A stretch of 64,000 bases of DNA from Acidipila sp. (GCA_010365215.1 JAAFGT010000015.1:36526-100525); one strand, 5' to 3'. Positions 44,928-54,476 are shown, counted from the first letter of the stretch. Numbers and translations: made by a program. The notes: generated by a model from the sequence alone, not told the origin.

Positions 44928-45938
44928 TTGAAGTTCAAAAGTTATGCTGTCTTGCTCGGTTTGCTAGGAATGCTCTCTGTACTGGCCCTGCCGGCCCGTG
45001 CCGCGGACGTAAAACAGCTCGAGGCGCAGGTCGAACGCGTACGCACCGGTTTCCACGGCCGCATGGCCGTGTACATGAAAAACCTTACTACCGGCGACGA
45101 AATCGCGCTCGACGCCGATCGCGTGCATGAAACTTTTAGCATCATCAAAGTGCCCATCATGGTCGAGGTTTTGCGCCAGGCCGAGAGCGGCGCTTTTTCC
45201 CTCTCCGACCGCATCGAGCTGAAGGCCGCCGATGCGCGCTGGCCGTCGGGCGTTCTCTACGCTCTCGATCCCGGCCTGCGCCCAACCGTCAAGGATCTGC
45301 TGACGCTGATGATCATCATCAGCGACAACGCCGCCACGGACCTGCTCGGTGACAAAGTAGGCCGCGCCAACGTCACAAAAACGATGCGCGCGCTGGGCTT
45401 TGAGAAAACGACTGTCGAGCATTCCGACCTCGATTGGGACCGCACCTGGCTCGGCACTCTTGACCCACACTTCCGCTCCGCCCCGGTGGAAGAGGTGATG
45501 CGCTTTCCCTTTGAAAAGTTTAGCGACGCGCAAGTGGACGAAGCCTTCCGCCATGTGATCGAAGATACCGATATGTATTTTGGGCGTAGCACAGCGCGAG
45601 AGATGGGCCGCCTTTTTGAAAAAATGGCGCGAGGTGAGCTGGTCTCCAAGAAGGCCAGCGATTTCATGCTCGAAATTTTGAAAAAGCAGCAAGTAAACAA
45701 CCGCTTCCCGCGCTACCTGCGCGGCATCACCGTGGCGCACAAGACCGGTGACGGCCAGCCCTGGGTGGCCAACGACGCCGGAATCTTATGGGTAAATAAC
45801 CAGCCCATTGTGCTGGTCGTGTTCACCGACCACGATCGCCTGGAAACTTCGGCGCTGCACGACGCAATCGCCCGCGTGGCCGCGCTGGTGGCGCGCCACT
45901 ATGGCGGAAAACTTGCGCCGGATTTCGAGCCGCGGTGA
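44928..45938 (+). CDS. Exported class A beta-lactamase-type serine hydrolase
   Basis: 336 residues from a TTG start with AGGA upstream; signal peptide MKFKSYAVLLGLLGMLSVLA...ARA. Active-site motifs: Ser71-x-x-Lys74 (FSIIKVP), Ser132-Asp133-Asn134 (IISDNAATD) and Lys272-Thr273-Gly274 (AHKTGDG). The set is complete, so it is an active serine hydrolase. No deacylating Glu was securely identified in the omega-loop region, so D,D-peptidase or esterase activity is as likely as beta-lactam hydrolysis. It lies 18 bases after the M28 gene. Confidence 0.85.
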   Translation: MKFKSYAVLLGLLGMLSVLALPARAADVKQLEAQVERVRTGFHGRMAVYMKNLTTGDEIALDADRVHETFSIIKVPIMVEVLRQAESGAFSLSDRIELKAADARWPSGVLYALDPGLRPTVKDLLTLMIIISDNAATDLLGDKVGRANVTKTMRALGFEKTTVEHSDLDWDRTWLGTLDPHFRSAPVEEVMRFPFEKFSDAQVDEAFRHVIEDTDMYFGRSTAREMGRLFEKMARGELVSKKASDFMLEILKKQQVNNRFPRYLRGITVAHKTGDGQPWVANDAGILWVNNQPIVLVVFTDHDRLETSALHDAIARVAALVARHYGGKLAPDFEPR

Positions 45939-45966
45939 TGCGGCTCAGTTTGCGGAGGAGAACAGC

Positions 45967-47151
45967 TTGAAACACCAATGGTTGAGAATCGCTTTGCCGG
46001 CCCTGGCGCTGGTAATCGTTGTTGCCGCTCAATCGCCCGCCCAGCAGAAGCCGCGCGCGCGAGATATTGGCGTTCCCTTTGACGGCACGCCGGGCCCGCT
46101 CAACGCGATTACAGATGTCGCCGGCGTGGAAGTGGGTCACAGCACAATTATTTCCGGCGAGGGAAAACTGATCGTGGGCAAAGGCCCGGTACGCACCGGC
46201 GTGACCGCAATTCTGCCGCGTGGCCGCGAGCTGATGGATCCCGTATTCGCCGGGTGGTATTCACTCAACGGCAACGGCGAGATGACCGGCACTACCTGGG
46301 TGGAGGAGTCCGGCTTTCTGGAAGGGCCGGTGATGATTACCAACACGCACAGCGTTGGCGTAGTGCGCGATGCCGTCGTGGCGTGGCGCATTCAGCACGG
46401 CCCGGCCGATCAGTCCGGTTATTGGTGGTCGCTTCCGGTTGTCGCTGAAACTTATGATGGCCACCTCAACGACGTCAACGGGCTGCATGTGAAATCAGAA
46501 AACGCTTTTGAAGCTCTCAATTCCGCGCGCGGCGGGCGGGTCGTGGAAGGAAACGTCGGCGGCGGCACCGGAATGATCTGCAACGAATTCAAAGGTGGAA
46601 TCGGCACGGCCTCGCGCAAGCTCGACGCGAAGGGCGGCGGCTATACCGTCGGCGTGCTGGTGCAATGCAACTTCGGATTGCGGGGGCGGCTGGTGATCGC
46701 CGGCGTGCCCGTTGGAAAAGAAATTTCGGAGCACCCCGCATACGCCTCCGCCGCCGGACCCTCTAGCGATGAAAAAGGCTCCATAATTATTGTGATCGCC
46801 ACCGATGCGCCGTTGCTGTCGAATCAACTCAAGCGTCTGGCGCGTCGCGCCGCTCTTGGCCTGGGCCGCGTCGGCAGCATCTCCGGCAACGGCTCGGGCG
46901 ATATCTTCATCGCGTTTTCCACGGCAAATCCAGGCGCGTGGCAGCCCACCGGTGTGCGCTCTATTCAAATGCTCCCCAACGACCGGATGGAGTCACTGTT
47001 CGAAGGCACTGTGCAGGCCACTGAAGAAGCCATCGTCAACGCCATGATCGCTGCCGAGACCATGACTGGCGCGGACAACCACACCGTTATTGCGCTGCCG
47101 CACGAGAAGTTGCGCGAAGTCCTGAAGAAATACAATCGCCTCGCCAAGTAA
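45967..47151 (+). CDS. Exported P1-family peptidase (DmpA / beta-peptidyl aminopeptidase type)
   Basis: 394 residues from the TTG at 45967, set by GGAGGAG six bases upstream; signal peptide ALPALALVIVVAAQSPA. P1 peptidases cleave themselves before the nucleophile Ser, seen here in NEFKGGIGTASRKL. The substrate-side blocks ITDVAGVEVGHSTI and GPVMITNTHSVGVVRDA, and the late block GLGRVGSISGNGSGDIFIAFSTAN, are typical. It acts as an aminopeptidase on small or D-/beta-amino-acid peptides. It follows the serine hydrolase by 28 bases, in the same likely operon. Confidence 0.92.
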   Translation: MKHQWLRIALPALALVIVVAAQSPAQQKPRARDIGVPFDGTPGPLNAITDVAGVEVGHSTIISGEGKLIVGKGPVRTGVTAILPRGRELMDPVFAGWYSLNGNGEMTGTTWVEESGFLEGPVMITNTHSVGVVRDAVVAWRIQHGPADQSGYWWSLPVVAETYDGHLNDVNGLHVKSENAFEALNSARGGRVVEGNVGGGTGMICNEFKGGIGTASRKLDAKGGGYTVGVLVQCNFGLRGRLVIAGVPVGKEISEHPAYASAAGPSSDEKGSIIIVIATDAPLLSNQLKRLARRAALGLGRVGSISGNGSGDIFIAFSTANPGAWQPTGVRSIQMLPNDRMESLFEGTVQATEEAIVNAMIAAETMTGADNHTVIALPHEKLREVLKKYNRLAK

Positions 47152-47173
47152 AGAGCTACGCAAAGGTGTCGAT

Positions 47174-48673
47174 CTGCTGAAGCGAGTCCTGGCGATACTG
47201 GCGCTGCTTGTTCTCTTCGCGGCTTACTTCCTGTGGCGTGGCAGGCAGCCTGCAGTGCGCGTCGTGGCCATCACCCATGTCGCCGTGGTCGACCTCGCGC
47301 CAGATCCTGCACCTGCACCCGCCACTGAGCTCACACCAAAGCGCACAACAATCGGCACACTGCGGCGTGACTTCACCGTCGTCGTGGTGGGTGAGCGCAT
47401 AACGGCCGTACGGCCCAGCCGCGACATTGCCATTCCTGCGGGCGCGCGGGTGGTGGACGCCACGGGGAAATATTTGATCCCCGGCCTCTGGGATATGCAC
47501 GTCCACTTGACTGGCGCGGGAGAGCCAACCGGCAGCCGTCAGTTTATTGTGCCGCTGCTGGTTGTCAACGGCATCACCGGCGTTCGCGACATGGGCGGCC
47601 CGCTCGATGCGCTCCTCGCAATTCGCCAGGAAATCTGGAGCGCCAAAGTAATAGGCCCGCGCATTGCGCTCTCAGGCCCGTATCTCGATGGCCCGCACCC
47701 GGCATTCCAGCCTTCGATCCCACTTTCGGATGCGCCTGCCGCCCGGCTGGCTGTGCAGTGGCTTTCTGAGCGCGGCGTGGATTTCATAAAGGTGCAATCG
47801 CTTCTTCCTCGCGACGCGTACTTCGCCATTGCGGAAGAGGCGCGACGTCTGAAAATGCCGTTCGCCGGACACGTGCCCGAAACGGTTGGTGCTGCGGAGG
47901 CTTCCGACGCAGGCCAAAAGAGCATTGAGCATCTGACTAATGTTTTGCTCGGCTGCGGCATACTGAAAAACATTCCGGTGGGGAATGAGTCAGACCCCGG
48001 CGCGGAAAGCGCCGAAGCCAAGCACGAAAGGCAATGGGAGCAGATGCTGCTGTCCGGCTTCGATTCAAAAAAGGCCGCCGCACTGTTCGCGGTCTTCCTG
48101 CGTAACCGCACTTGGCAGAGTCCGACGTTAATTATGATTCGAAACATGGGCCTGGCTACCGCGAACGAAGAGCTATTGACCGACCCGCGTTTAGCTTACG
48201 TCCCTGAAGCCGTGCGCAAGAACTGGACTCGCAATCGCGAGGCGAGGCTGGCCGGACGATCACCGGAAGCTCTCGCTCTACGACGCGCCTTCTTGGAGAA
48301 ACAGATCGCCGTAACCGGCGCGATGCGACGTGCAGGCGTAGAATTCCTTGCCGGAACGGACACCGCTGCCCCTTATGTGTTTCCGGGATCGAGCCTGCAC
48401 GAAGAACTCGAGTTGTTCGTGCAAGCGGGATTCACGCCTGCCGAGGCGCTGGCTTCAGCGACAGTAAATCCGGCGCTCTACCTGGGGATGGAGGATAAAC
48501 TCGGCGCGGTAGAGACAGGAAAGCTCGCGGATCTGGTGCTGCTCGACGGCAATCCGCTGGAAGATATTCGCAACACGCGCAAGATTTTTGCCGTAATGCT
48601 GAACGGCCGGCTGCTCGATCGCTGGCAACTCGACGAAATCAAAGCACGCGTGGCGGCCCGCGGAAAACAGTAA
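47174..48673 (+). CDS. Membrane-anchored metal-dependent amidohydrolase, likely CTG start
   Basis: The first ordinary start codon (GTG 47255) gives 472 residues, but the same frame upstream encodes a clear anchor (LLKRVLAILALLVLFAAYFLW). A CTG at 47174 preceded by AAAGG at the right distance would include it (499 residues). The amidohydrolase barrel has metal motif WDMHVHLTG, carboxylated-Lys region DFIKVQS, AGHVPE, SIEHLTN and the Asp in LAGTDTAAP; the C-terminal GKLADLVLLDGNPLEDI is typical of imidazolonepropionase/prolidase-type members. It may hydrolyse Xaa-Pro or cyclic amides. It follows the P1 peptidase by 22 bases. Confidence 0.82.
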   Translation: MLKRVLAILALLVLFAAYFLWRGRQPAVRVVAITHVAVVDLAPDPAPAPATELTPKRTTIGTLRRDFTVVVVGERITAVRPSRDIAIPAGARVVDATGKYLIPGLWDMHVHLTGAGEPTGSRQFIVPLLVVNGITGVRDMGGPLDALLAIRQEIWSAKVIGPRIALSGPYLDGPHPAFQPSIPLSDAPAARLAVQWLSERGVDFIKVQSLLPRDAYFAIAEEARRLKMPFAGHVPETVGAAEASDAGQKSIEHLTNVLLGCGILKNIPVGNESDPGAESAEAKHERQWEQMLLSGFDSKKAAALFAVFLRNRTWQSPTLIMIRNMGLATANEELLTDPRLAYVPEAVRKNWTRNREARLAGRSPEALALRRAFLEKQIAVTGAMRRAGVEFLAGTDTAAPYVFPGSSLHEELELFVQAGFTPAEALASATVNPALYLGMEDKLGAVETGKLADLVLLDGNPLEDIRNTRKIFAVMLNGRLLDRWQLDEIKARVAARGKQ

Positions 48674-48725
48674 GAGTCTGCATCGTTGGCGCGAGGCTGC
48701 CAGCTCTCCAGCCCCGTCCACGCCA

Positions 48726-49745
48726 TCATTTTCGCGCCAGCACGGCGCGAAAATAGGTAGGGGCGAGATCATGCAGTTCGCTGGAAGCAAATCCCGCAGC
48801 CCGCAACATCCGTTCATATTCCGCGAAGGTGTACGCATTTCCGCCCGGCGTTGTGACCAGCATCATCATGCTGAACGCAGCGGGGACTCGCGGAGAGACG
48901 CGATCCTCGTTGGGGATAAACTCTAGGATCGCCGTTCGGCCGCCTTTGGCCAATGCCTTCCAAACTTTACGCAGCACGTTTTCTACAGTGGCCGGAGCGA
49001 AGTGATGCAGAAAATTGACCAGCAGCACGAGGTCATAGCCGTTGCCAAAGTCCACGTCGAAAGCACTCCCGGCGATAGTGTGGAAACGGTTACTGATTTC
49101 AGCCGCGCGAGCATTCTCGAGCGCCACTTCCAGAACATTGGGCCAGTCCACCGCAGTAATCTCGGCATTCGGGTTTCGCTTGGCCACGGCGATGCCGTAA
49201 AGGCCATGTCCCGCCGCGATGTCCAGGACTTTAACTTTTGCGCCTGTGTCGGTTGTGAGCAATCCGGCCAGCAACTCCGCCGGAAACGTCATGAGGGGCG
49301 CCATGGCGCGCGCAAAGTTCACCCAGATAGGATGCTCAGGTGCAACCACGCCCTGCCCCGCCACTCCTCTGCCGCTTCGCACCGCTGATGCGACGTCCTG
49401 AAACGGATCCACCTGCGGCGGTGAGAGGAGAAATTCCACGGCCGTGCCCATGTAACCAGGAGATTTCTTACTGAGGAAAACGCCCGAGTCGGGCGTCAAC
49501 GCATATCGATCACCGGTTTTCGTCAACAAACCGATGAGTGCAAGGTAGTCGCACAAAATACGCATGCCTCGTTCGGAAGCATGCGAGCGAGCAGCCAGCG
49601 CTGCGGCGGTTTTTGCTTCCTCCGCCATGCCCGTGAAGACATCGAGTTCCAAAGCGGCTTTGATTGCTCCTGTTCTTTGAAATCCATGGATACTTTCAAA
49701 AATCAACTCCAACGATGGCACCTGCGACGCGCTCGATTGAGACAT
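48726..49745 (-). CDS. SAM-dependent O-methyltransferase-like protein
   Basis: 339 residues from the ATG at 49745. It has an N-terminal winged-helix dimerisation domain (FQRTGAIKAALELDVFTGM) and a C-terminal Rossmann fold with VLDIAAGHGLYGIAVAKRNP, AVDWPNVLEVALENA and LVNFLHHF. This is the plant-like O-methyltransferase (acetylserotonin/carminomycin) layout found in secondary metabolism, but no pathway genes flank it. The C-terminal codons form a perfect palindrome (48728-48754). Convergent with the amidohydrolase. Confidence 0.85.
   Translation of the reverse strand: MSQSSASQVPSLELIFESIHGFQRTGAIKAALELDVFTGMAEEAKTAAALAARSHASERGMRILCDYLALIGLLTKTGDRYALTPDSGVFLSKKSPGYMGTAVEFLLSPPQVDPFQDVASAVRSGRGVAGQGVVAPEHPIWVNFARAMAPLMTFPAELLAGLLTTDTGAKVKVLDIAAGHGLYGIAVAKRNPNAEITAVDWPNVLEVALENARAAEISNRFHTIAGSAFDVDFGNGYDLVLLVNFLHHFAPATVENVLRKVWKALAKGGRTAILEFIPNEDRVSPRVPAAFSMMMLVTTPGGNAYTFAEYERMLRAAGFASSELHDLAPTYFRAVLARK
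48728..48754. repeat. Perfect 11-bp inverted repeat at a convergent junction
   Basis: ATTTTCGCGCC, five-base loop AGCAC, GGCGCGAAAAT. It covers the last codons of the methyltransferase gene. Neither strand has a U-run after the stem, so a standard intrinsic terminator is not indicated. Confidence 0.5.
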
Positions 49746-49798
49746 GGCTTCACGCTCCAATAATGGCTTTACGCTTCAATCTTGGTCTTCTACTGTCG

Positions 49799-50995
49799 CT
49801 AGATGGGGGTGGCAGTTTTGCGTGGCGGATTGAAGAATGGCAACGGCGCGACTGTTGCGGTCACCTTGTGGCGCACAGCTTCCACGGTGTACTCCATCTG
49901 TAAAGCCGTGCCTACTTTGGCGTTCTCGCTCGAAACACTGCCCAGCGCGATGAGCCGTTTCAACGTCGGCGACCATGTGGATGAGGTCACTTTTCCAATC
50001 TGATTGTTGCCGCGATAAAGCGGCACGTGCACGCGCGAGGCCGTGCTGGGGGTCTGCGGCGCCAGGCCCGCTTCGCTGTAAAGCGCGTCCACATCGTTCC
50101 ATTCAATATTCAGGCCCACCAGCTGTCGCGTCGCGCCGCGCTTGTTTTCCGCTTCAAGAGCGCCGCGGCCGACGAAATGTTCCTTGTCGAGATGCACCAG
50201 GCGGCCCAATCCAAGCTCGTAAGGCGAGTAACGCTGCGCATCGATCAACGCCTTCTTGCTGCTGATAAAATCCACTTCGATCAGCAACAGACCGGCCTCG
50301 ATACGCGCAATGTCCAGCGCAATCATTCCCGCGGGTTGGATATCAAAGCGCTTGCCGTGCTCCATCAGCGCATCCCACACTTGCGGCGCTTCCTTCCATG
50401 GCATCCAGATTTCGTAGCCCAGGTCGCCGGTATAGCCGGTCCGCGAGATTTCCACGGGCACTCCGGCAATCTTGCCCGAGGTCACGCGGAAATACTTCAA
50501 ATTCTCGATAGGCGCTTCGGCCAAAGTTGCCAGCAGCCGGCCCGAGGTCGGTCCTTGCAGCGCCAGTGAAGCAACTTGCTCCGACACATCATCGATATTC
50601 ACGTCGAGGCCGAGGGCATTCTGGCGAAGCCAGCGAAGGCTGGCATCGGCCGCAGTCCAGCGATAAGTATTCTCGGCCAGCCGCGAGATCGTGCCGTCAT
50701 CAATAATTTTGCCTTGCTCGTCGCACCAGCAGCAATAAATTACGCCACCTACCGAAACCTTATTGATGTCGCGCGTAATCACGCGATTGATAAGCTTGGC
50801 GGCGTCCTGGCCGGTGAGCAGATATTTGTAGAGTGGCGTGACGTCGATCAGCGCGGCGGACTGGCGAATGGCATTGTATTCGTGCTCGTGATGCGTCTCA
50901 TAGACGCTGGGGGCCCAATACCCCGACCATTCGCGATAATTCAAGCTCTCGCAAAGCGCGAGCTCGCGCTCGTGAAACGGCGTTCCTACTGGCAC
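49799..50995 (-). CDS. GcvT-like aminomethyltransferase-family protein
   Basis: 398 residues from the GTG at 50995, chosen because GGAGG precedes it and the family N-terminus reads VGTPFHERELALCESLNYREWSGYWAPSVYE. A folate-binding GcvT fold: ALIDVTPLYKYLLTGQDAAKLINRVITRDI, VASLALQGPTSGRLL, SRTGYTGDLGYEIWMP and DIARIEAGLLLIEVDF. Not necessarily the glycine cleavage T protein, since no gcvH or gcvP is nearby. Related proteins demethylate N- or S-methyl compounds with tetrahydrofolate. It is divergent from the paired FAD oxidoreductases. Confidence 0.85.
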   Translation of the reverse strand: MPVGTPFHERELALCESLNYREWSGYWAPSVYETHHEHEYNAIRQSAALIDVTPLYKYLLTGQDAAKLINRVITRDINKVSVGGVIYCCWCDEQGKIIDDGTISRLAENTYRWTAADASLRWLRQNALGLDVNIDDVSEQVASLALQGPTSGRLLATLAEAPIENLKYFRVTSGKIAGVPVEISRTGYTGDLGYEIWMPWKEAPQVWDALMEHGKRFDIQPAGMIALDIARIEAGLLLIEVDFISSKKALIDAQRYSPYELGLGRLVHLDKEHFVGRGALEAENKRGATRQLVGLNIEWNDVDALYSEAGLAPQTPSTASRVHVPLYRGNNQIGKVTSSTWSPTLKRLIALGSVSSENAKVGTALQMEYTVEAVRHKVTATVAPLPFFNPPRKTATPI

Positions 50996-51185
50996 GCACC
51001 CTCCAGAGTTGCAAATACGCGGACGAAAGAAGCAGTATAGCGGGCGTCTCTCCCAACCCGCAAGCATGGCCATGAGTTGCGCCCGGCGTCGCGCAAAAGC
51101 CCGCTTGTAGCGCGCGGCTCGCCTCTATACAATACTCGTTTGTTTTGTGTAGGCGATTTTCTGCTGCGCGCACGCCACCGCTTTC

Positions 51186-52799
51186 ATGACCTTAAACACA
51201 AATAGCAACGGTAAGTACGACGCCATCATCATCGGCGGCGGCCACAACGGCCTGGTAGCGGCCGCGTACTTGGCCCGCGCCGGAAAAAAGGTTCTGGTGC
51301 TTGAGCGGCGTTATGTTCTCGGCGGCGCCGCGGTCACCGAAGAGATCATCCCGGGATTCAAGTTCTCGGTTTGCTCTTACGTAGTGTCGCTGCTGCGGCC
51401 GGAGATCATCCGCGAGTTGGATCTGCCGCGGCACGGCCTCGAGATTCTTCCCCTCGACGGCACTTTCACGCCCATGCACAGCGGCGATTACCTCTGGCGC
51501 ATGGACGATCACGGCAAGTCACGGCGTGAGATCGCCCGTCATTCCAAGCTTGACGCCGAGGCCTACGAAGAATTCGGCAAAGCCATGCACCAGCTTTGCA
51601 AGTTCGTGAAGCCGATCATGAACATGGTGCCCCCTGACCCGACTTCCCTCAACCCCAAAGACTGGTCGAAACTGCTTTTTCTGGGGAAGCGCTTCCAGCA
51701 GCTGCCGCGTGAGGACCGTTACAACATCGTTCAGTTGATGACCATGAGCGCGGCCGATTTTCTCGATCAGTGGTTTGAGACGGACGTGCTTAAGGCGACC
51801 ATGAGCGCCTCGGGAATTATCGGCACTTTCCTGGGGATCCGTTCGCCGGGAACGGCCTACGTTCTGCTGCACCATTACATGGGCGAAATTGACGGCGCGT
51901 TTCGCGCCTGGGGTTTGCCGCGTGGCGGCACCGGCGCGATCTCCAATTCGATAGCGGCTGCGGCGCGCGAGGCCGGCGTCGAAATTCGCACGGAAACTCC
52001 GGTGGCAAAAATTCTGGTTAAGAATGGCAAAGCCACCGGTGTAGCGCTGGAAAACGGCGATGAGTTTCACGCGCAGGTAATTTCCTCCTGCTGCGATCCG
52101 AATCTGACATTTCTTAAATTTGTGGGTCGCGAAAATCTGCCGGACGATTTCGTCACCGAAGTGATGCGTTACAAATACCGCGGGTCGTCGGGCAAGGTCA
52201 ATATGGCGCTCGACGGTCTGCCCGACTTCAAGGCCCTGCCCGGCGTGGGCCGCCATCTGCGCGGCGCGGTTTCCATTTCGCCGAGCATGGAATACATGGA
52301 GCGCGCTTACGACGATGCCAAGTATGGGCGCTTCTCGCGCCGCCCCTACATTGATATTGTCTTTCCCAGCTTGACGGATCCTTCGGTAGCGCCACCGGGC
52401 AAGCACACCATGTCGTGCTTCGTGCAGTATGCACCGTACGAGCTAAGCGAAGGCACTTGGGATGAAAAGCGTGAAGCGTTTGGCGACACCGTTGTGGAAA
52501 CCATTTCCGAACATGCGCCCAATCTGAAAAGCCTCATCGTCGGCCGTCAAGTTCTCACACCGCTTGATATCGAGCGCGAATTCGGATTGACCGAAGGAAA
52601 TATTTTTCAAGGCGAGCTTTCTCTCGAGCAGCTCTTTTTTCTGCGGCCAGTGGCCGGCTGGGCGCGGTACAACACCCCGATCAAAAACCTTTATCTTTGC
52701 GGCTCGGCGACGCATCCCGGCGGGGGCATCATGGGGGCTCCGGGACGTTTGGCCGCCCTGAAAATGCTGGCGGACTGGAAAAAGGGAGTGGTGGCTTAG
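51186..52799 (+). CDS. PYROXD2-like FAD-dependent oxidoreductase 1
   Basis: 537 residues. FAD-binding motif YDAIIIGGGHNGLVAAAYLARAGKKVLVLERR, then GGAAVTEEIIPGFKFSVCSYV, a phytoene-desaturase-type layout. The C-terminal FAD block IKNLYLCGSATHPGGGIMGAPG is intact. Such proteins are distant from true carotenoid desaturases, and no carotenoid genes are near. It is followed after two bases by a paralogue. Substrate unknown. Confidence 0.87.
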   Translation: MTLNTNSNGKYDAIIIGGGHNGLVAAAYLARAGKKVLVLERRYVLGGAAVTEEIIPGFKFSVCSYVVSLLRPEIIRELDLPRHGLEILPLDGTFTPMHSGDYLWRMDDHGKSRREIARHSKLDAEAYEEFGKAMHQLCKFVKPIMNMVPPDPTSLNPKDWSKLLFLGKRFQQLPREDRYNIVQLMTMSAADFLDQWFETDVLKATMSASGIIGTFLGIRSPGTAYVLLHHYMGEIDGAFRAWGLPRGGTGAISNSIAAAAREAGVEIRTETPVAKILVKNGKATGVALENGDEFHAQVISSCCDPNLTFLKFVGRENLPDDFVTEVMRYKYRGSSGKVNMALDGLPDFKALPGVGRHLRGAVSISPSMEYMERAYDDAKYGRFSRRPYIDIVFPSLTDPSVAPPGKHTMSCFVQYAPYELSEGTWDEKREAFGDTVVETISEHAPNLKSLIVGRQVLTPLDIEREFGLTEGNIFQGELSLEQLFFLRPVAGWARYNTPIKNLYLCGSATHPGGGIMGAPGRLAALKMLADWKKGVVA

Positions 52800-52801
52800 T
52801 C

Positions 52802-54397
52802 GTGCCGGACGTTCTCATCATCGGCGCCGGGCACAACGCGCTGGTCACCGCCTTTTATCTGGCCAAGGCGGGACTCAAGCCGCTGGTGCTGGAGCGCAGC
52901 GCGAGCGTTGGAGGGGCCGCCGTCACCGACGAATTTTATCGCGGTTTCAAGTGCTCCACTCTCGCGCACGCGGCCGGCCCGGTGCTGGCGGAGATTGCGC
53001 ACGACATGCGGCTGGAGCGCAACGGCCTGGAGATGATCGAGCCGGTCGCGCGCGTATTCGCGCCCGCGCCTGACGGCAGCTGGTTCGCTCTGTATTCCGA
53101 CCTGGCTCGTTCCGTGGAATCCATCGCGCGCTTATCTCCGAAAGATGCGCAGCGCTACGGCGAGCTGGACAAGACTCTGAAGAAAATCAGCGGCGTGACC
53201 CGGCACCTGCTTTCCCTTACGCCGCCGTCGATCGATGGCGCGCCCTCACGCGAAGATGCGTGGAAACTTCTCAAGACCGGTAGAGGCTTCCGCAAACTTG
53301 GACGGCAGCAGATGTTCCAGGTATTGCGCTGGGGCCCGATGGCCGTCGCGGACTTTGTTGCTGAGTGGTTTGAAACGGACTTGCTGCGGGCGGCCATAGC
53401 CGCGCGCGGAATTTTCGGCACGGCGATGGGACCGTGGTCGGCGGGGAGCACCGCCGTAATGCTGCTGCGCGCCGCCGCGGATCCCCATCCCGGCGGCGTG
53501 TCTGCGTTTCCGCGTGGCGGCATGGGAGCCTTGACCGCGGCGATGGCCGCGGCGGCGCGCGCCGCTGGGGCCGAGATTCGCACCGGCGCAGAAGTCCGGC
53601 AAATCGGCGTGAAGAACGGAGTGGCCACCGGGGTAACGCTGACGAGCGGCGAAGAGATCCAGGCGAGGGCTGTGGTTTCCGGGGCCGATCCGCGCCGCAC
53701 CTACCTGAAGCTGGTGGACCCGGTGCATTTCGAGCCGGCGTTCGTGGTGAAGATGCGGAACTACCGTAGCGCGGGCACGATTGCCAAGGTGAATCTTGCG
53801 TTGGACGGCGTGCCGGAGTTCTCGGCACTCGGGAGTTACGGGTCGGGCGCGGATCGCAACCAGGCGATGTCGGGGCGCATCCACATCGGGCCGGGCATCG
53901 ATTATCTGGAGCGCGCGTTTGACGCCTCGAAGTACGGCGAGTTTTCTCCGCATCCTTATCTGGATATTTCCATTCCCTCGCTATCCGATTCCACCCTCGC
54001 GCCGGTGGGGAAACACGTGATGTCCATCTGCGCCCAGTATGCGCCGTACAAGTTGAAAGATGGCGACTGGAACACGCAGCGTGGGAATCTTGCGGACGCG
54101 ATTATTCGCACGCTGGCGATTTATGCGCCGCGGCTTCCGGAAATGATTCTGGGCAAGCAGATCATCACGCCACTCGATCTTGAAGAAAAATACGGCCTCA
54201 CCGGCGGCCACCCGTATCACGGCGAGCTGGCGCTCGATCAACTGTTCACCATGCGACCGGTTCTGGAGTTTGGCCGCTACCGCGCGCCGATCAAGAATCT
54301 GTTTTTGTGCGGCTCGGGTACGCATCCGGGAACCGGAGTTACCGGCGCTTCCGGGGCCAATGCCGCGCGCGAGATTCTGAAAGACCTCCGTAAGTAA
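52802..54397 (+). CDS. PYROXD2-like FAD-dependent oxidoreductase 2
   Basis: 531 residues from the GTG at 52802. Clear paralogue of the preceding protein: DVLIIGAGHNALVTAFYLAKAGLKPLVLERS, GGAAVTDEFYRGFKCST, RGGMGALTAAMAAAARAAGAEIRTG and IKNLFLCGSGTHPGTGVTGASG. The two-base gap and the GGAG inside the end of the first gene indicate cotranslation, and a heteromer is plausible. The pair probably arose by tandem duplication. Confidence 0.87.
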   Translation: MPDVLIIGAGHNALVTAFYLAKAGLKPLVLERSASVGGAAVTDEFYRGFKCSTLAHAAGPVLAEIAHDMRLERNGLEMIEPVARVFAPAPDGSWFALYSDLARSVESIARLSPKDAQRYGELDKTLKKISGVTRHLLSLTPPSIDGAPSREDAWKLLKTGRGFRKLGRQQMFQVLRWGPMAVADFVAEWFETDLLRAAIAARGIFGTAMGPWSAGSTAVMLLRAAADPHPGGVSAFPRGGMGALTAAMAAAARAAGAEIRTGAEVRQIGVKNGVATGVTLTSGEEIQARAVVSGADPRRTYLKLVDPVHFEPAFVVKMRNYRSAGTIAKVNLALDGVPEFSALGSYGSGADRNQAMSGRIHIGPGIDYLERAFDASKYGEFSPHPYLDISIPSLSDSTLAPVGKHVMSICAQYAPYKLKDGDWNTQRGNLADAIIRTLAIYAPRLPEMILGKQIITPLDLEEKYGLTGGHPYHGELALDQLFTMRPVLEFGRYRAPIKNLFLCGSGTHPGTGVTGASGANAAREILKDLRK

Positions 54398-54447
54398 GCT
54401 GGAATTCCGGCGAAATCAGCGGGGCTAGTGGTTCCGGAGTGCCGCGC

Positions 54448-54476
54448 TTGTTCGCCATTCCAGGACCAAGTAAGAT
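54448..54476 (+). promoter_or_regulatory. Possible promoter of the P5C dehydrogenase gene
   Basis: TTGTTC (54448) and TAAGAT (54471) are separated by 17 bases in the 151-bp gap before the dehydrogenase. Matches to consensus are 3 and 4 of 6, so this is weak. Confidence 0.25.

Noticed and set aside
51519..52406. 295-codon minus-strand ORF within the first PYROXD2-like gene
   Set aside because: Antisense shadow with no motif; the plus-strand flavoprotein has intact FAD motifs throughout.
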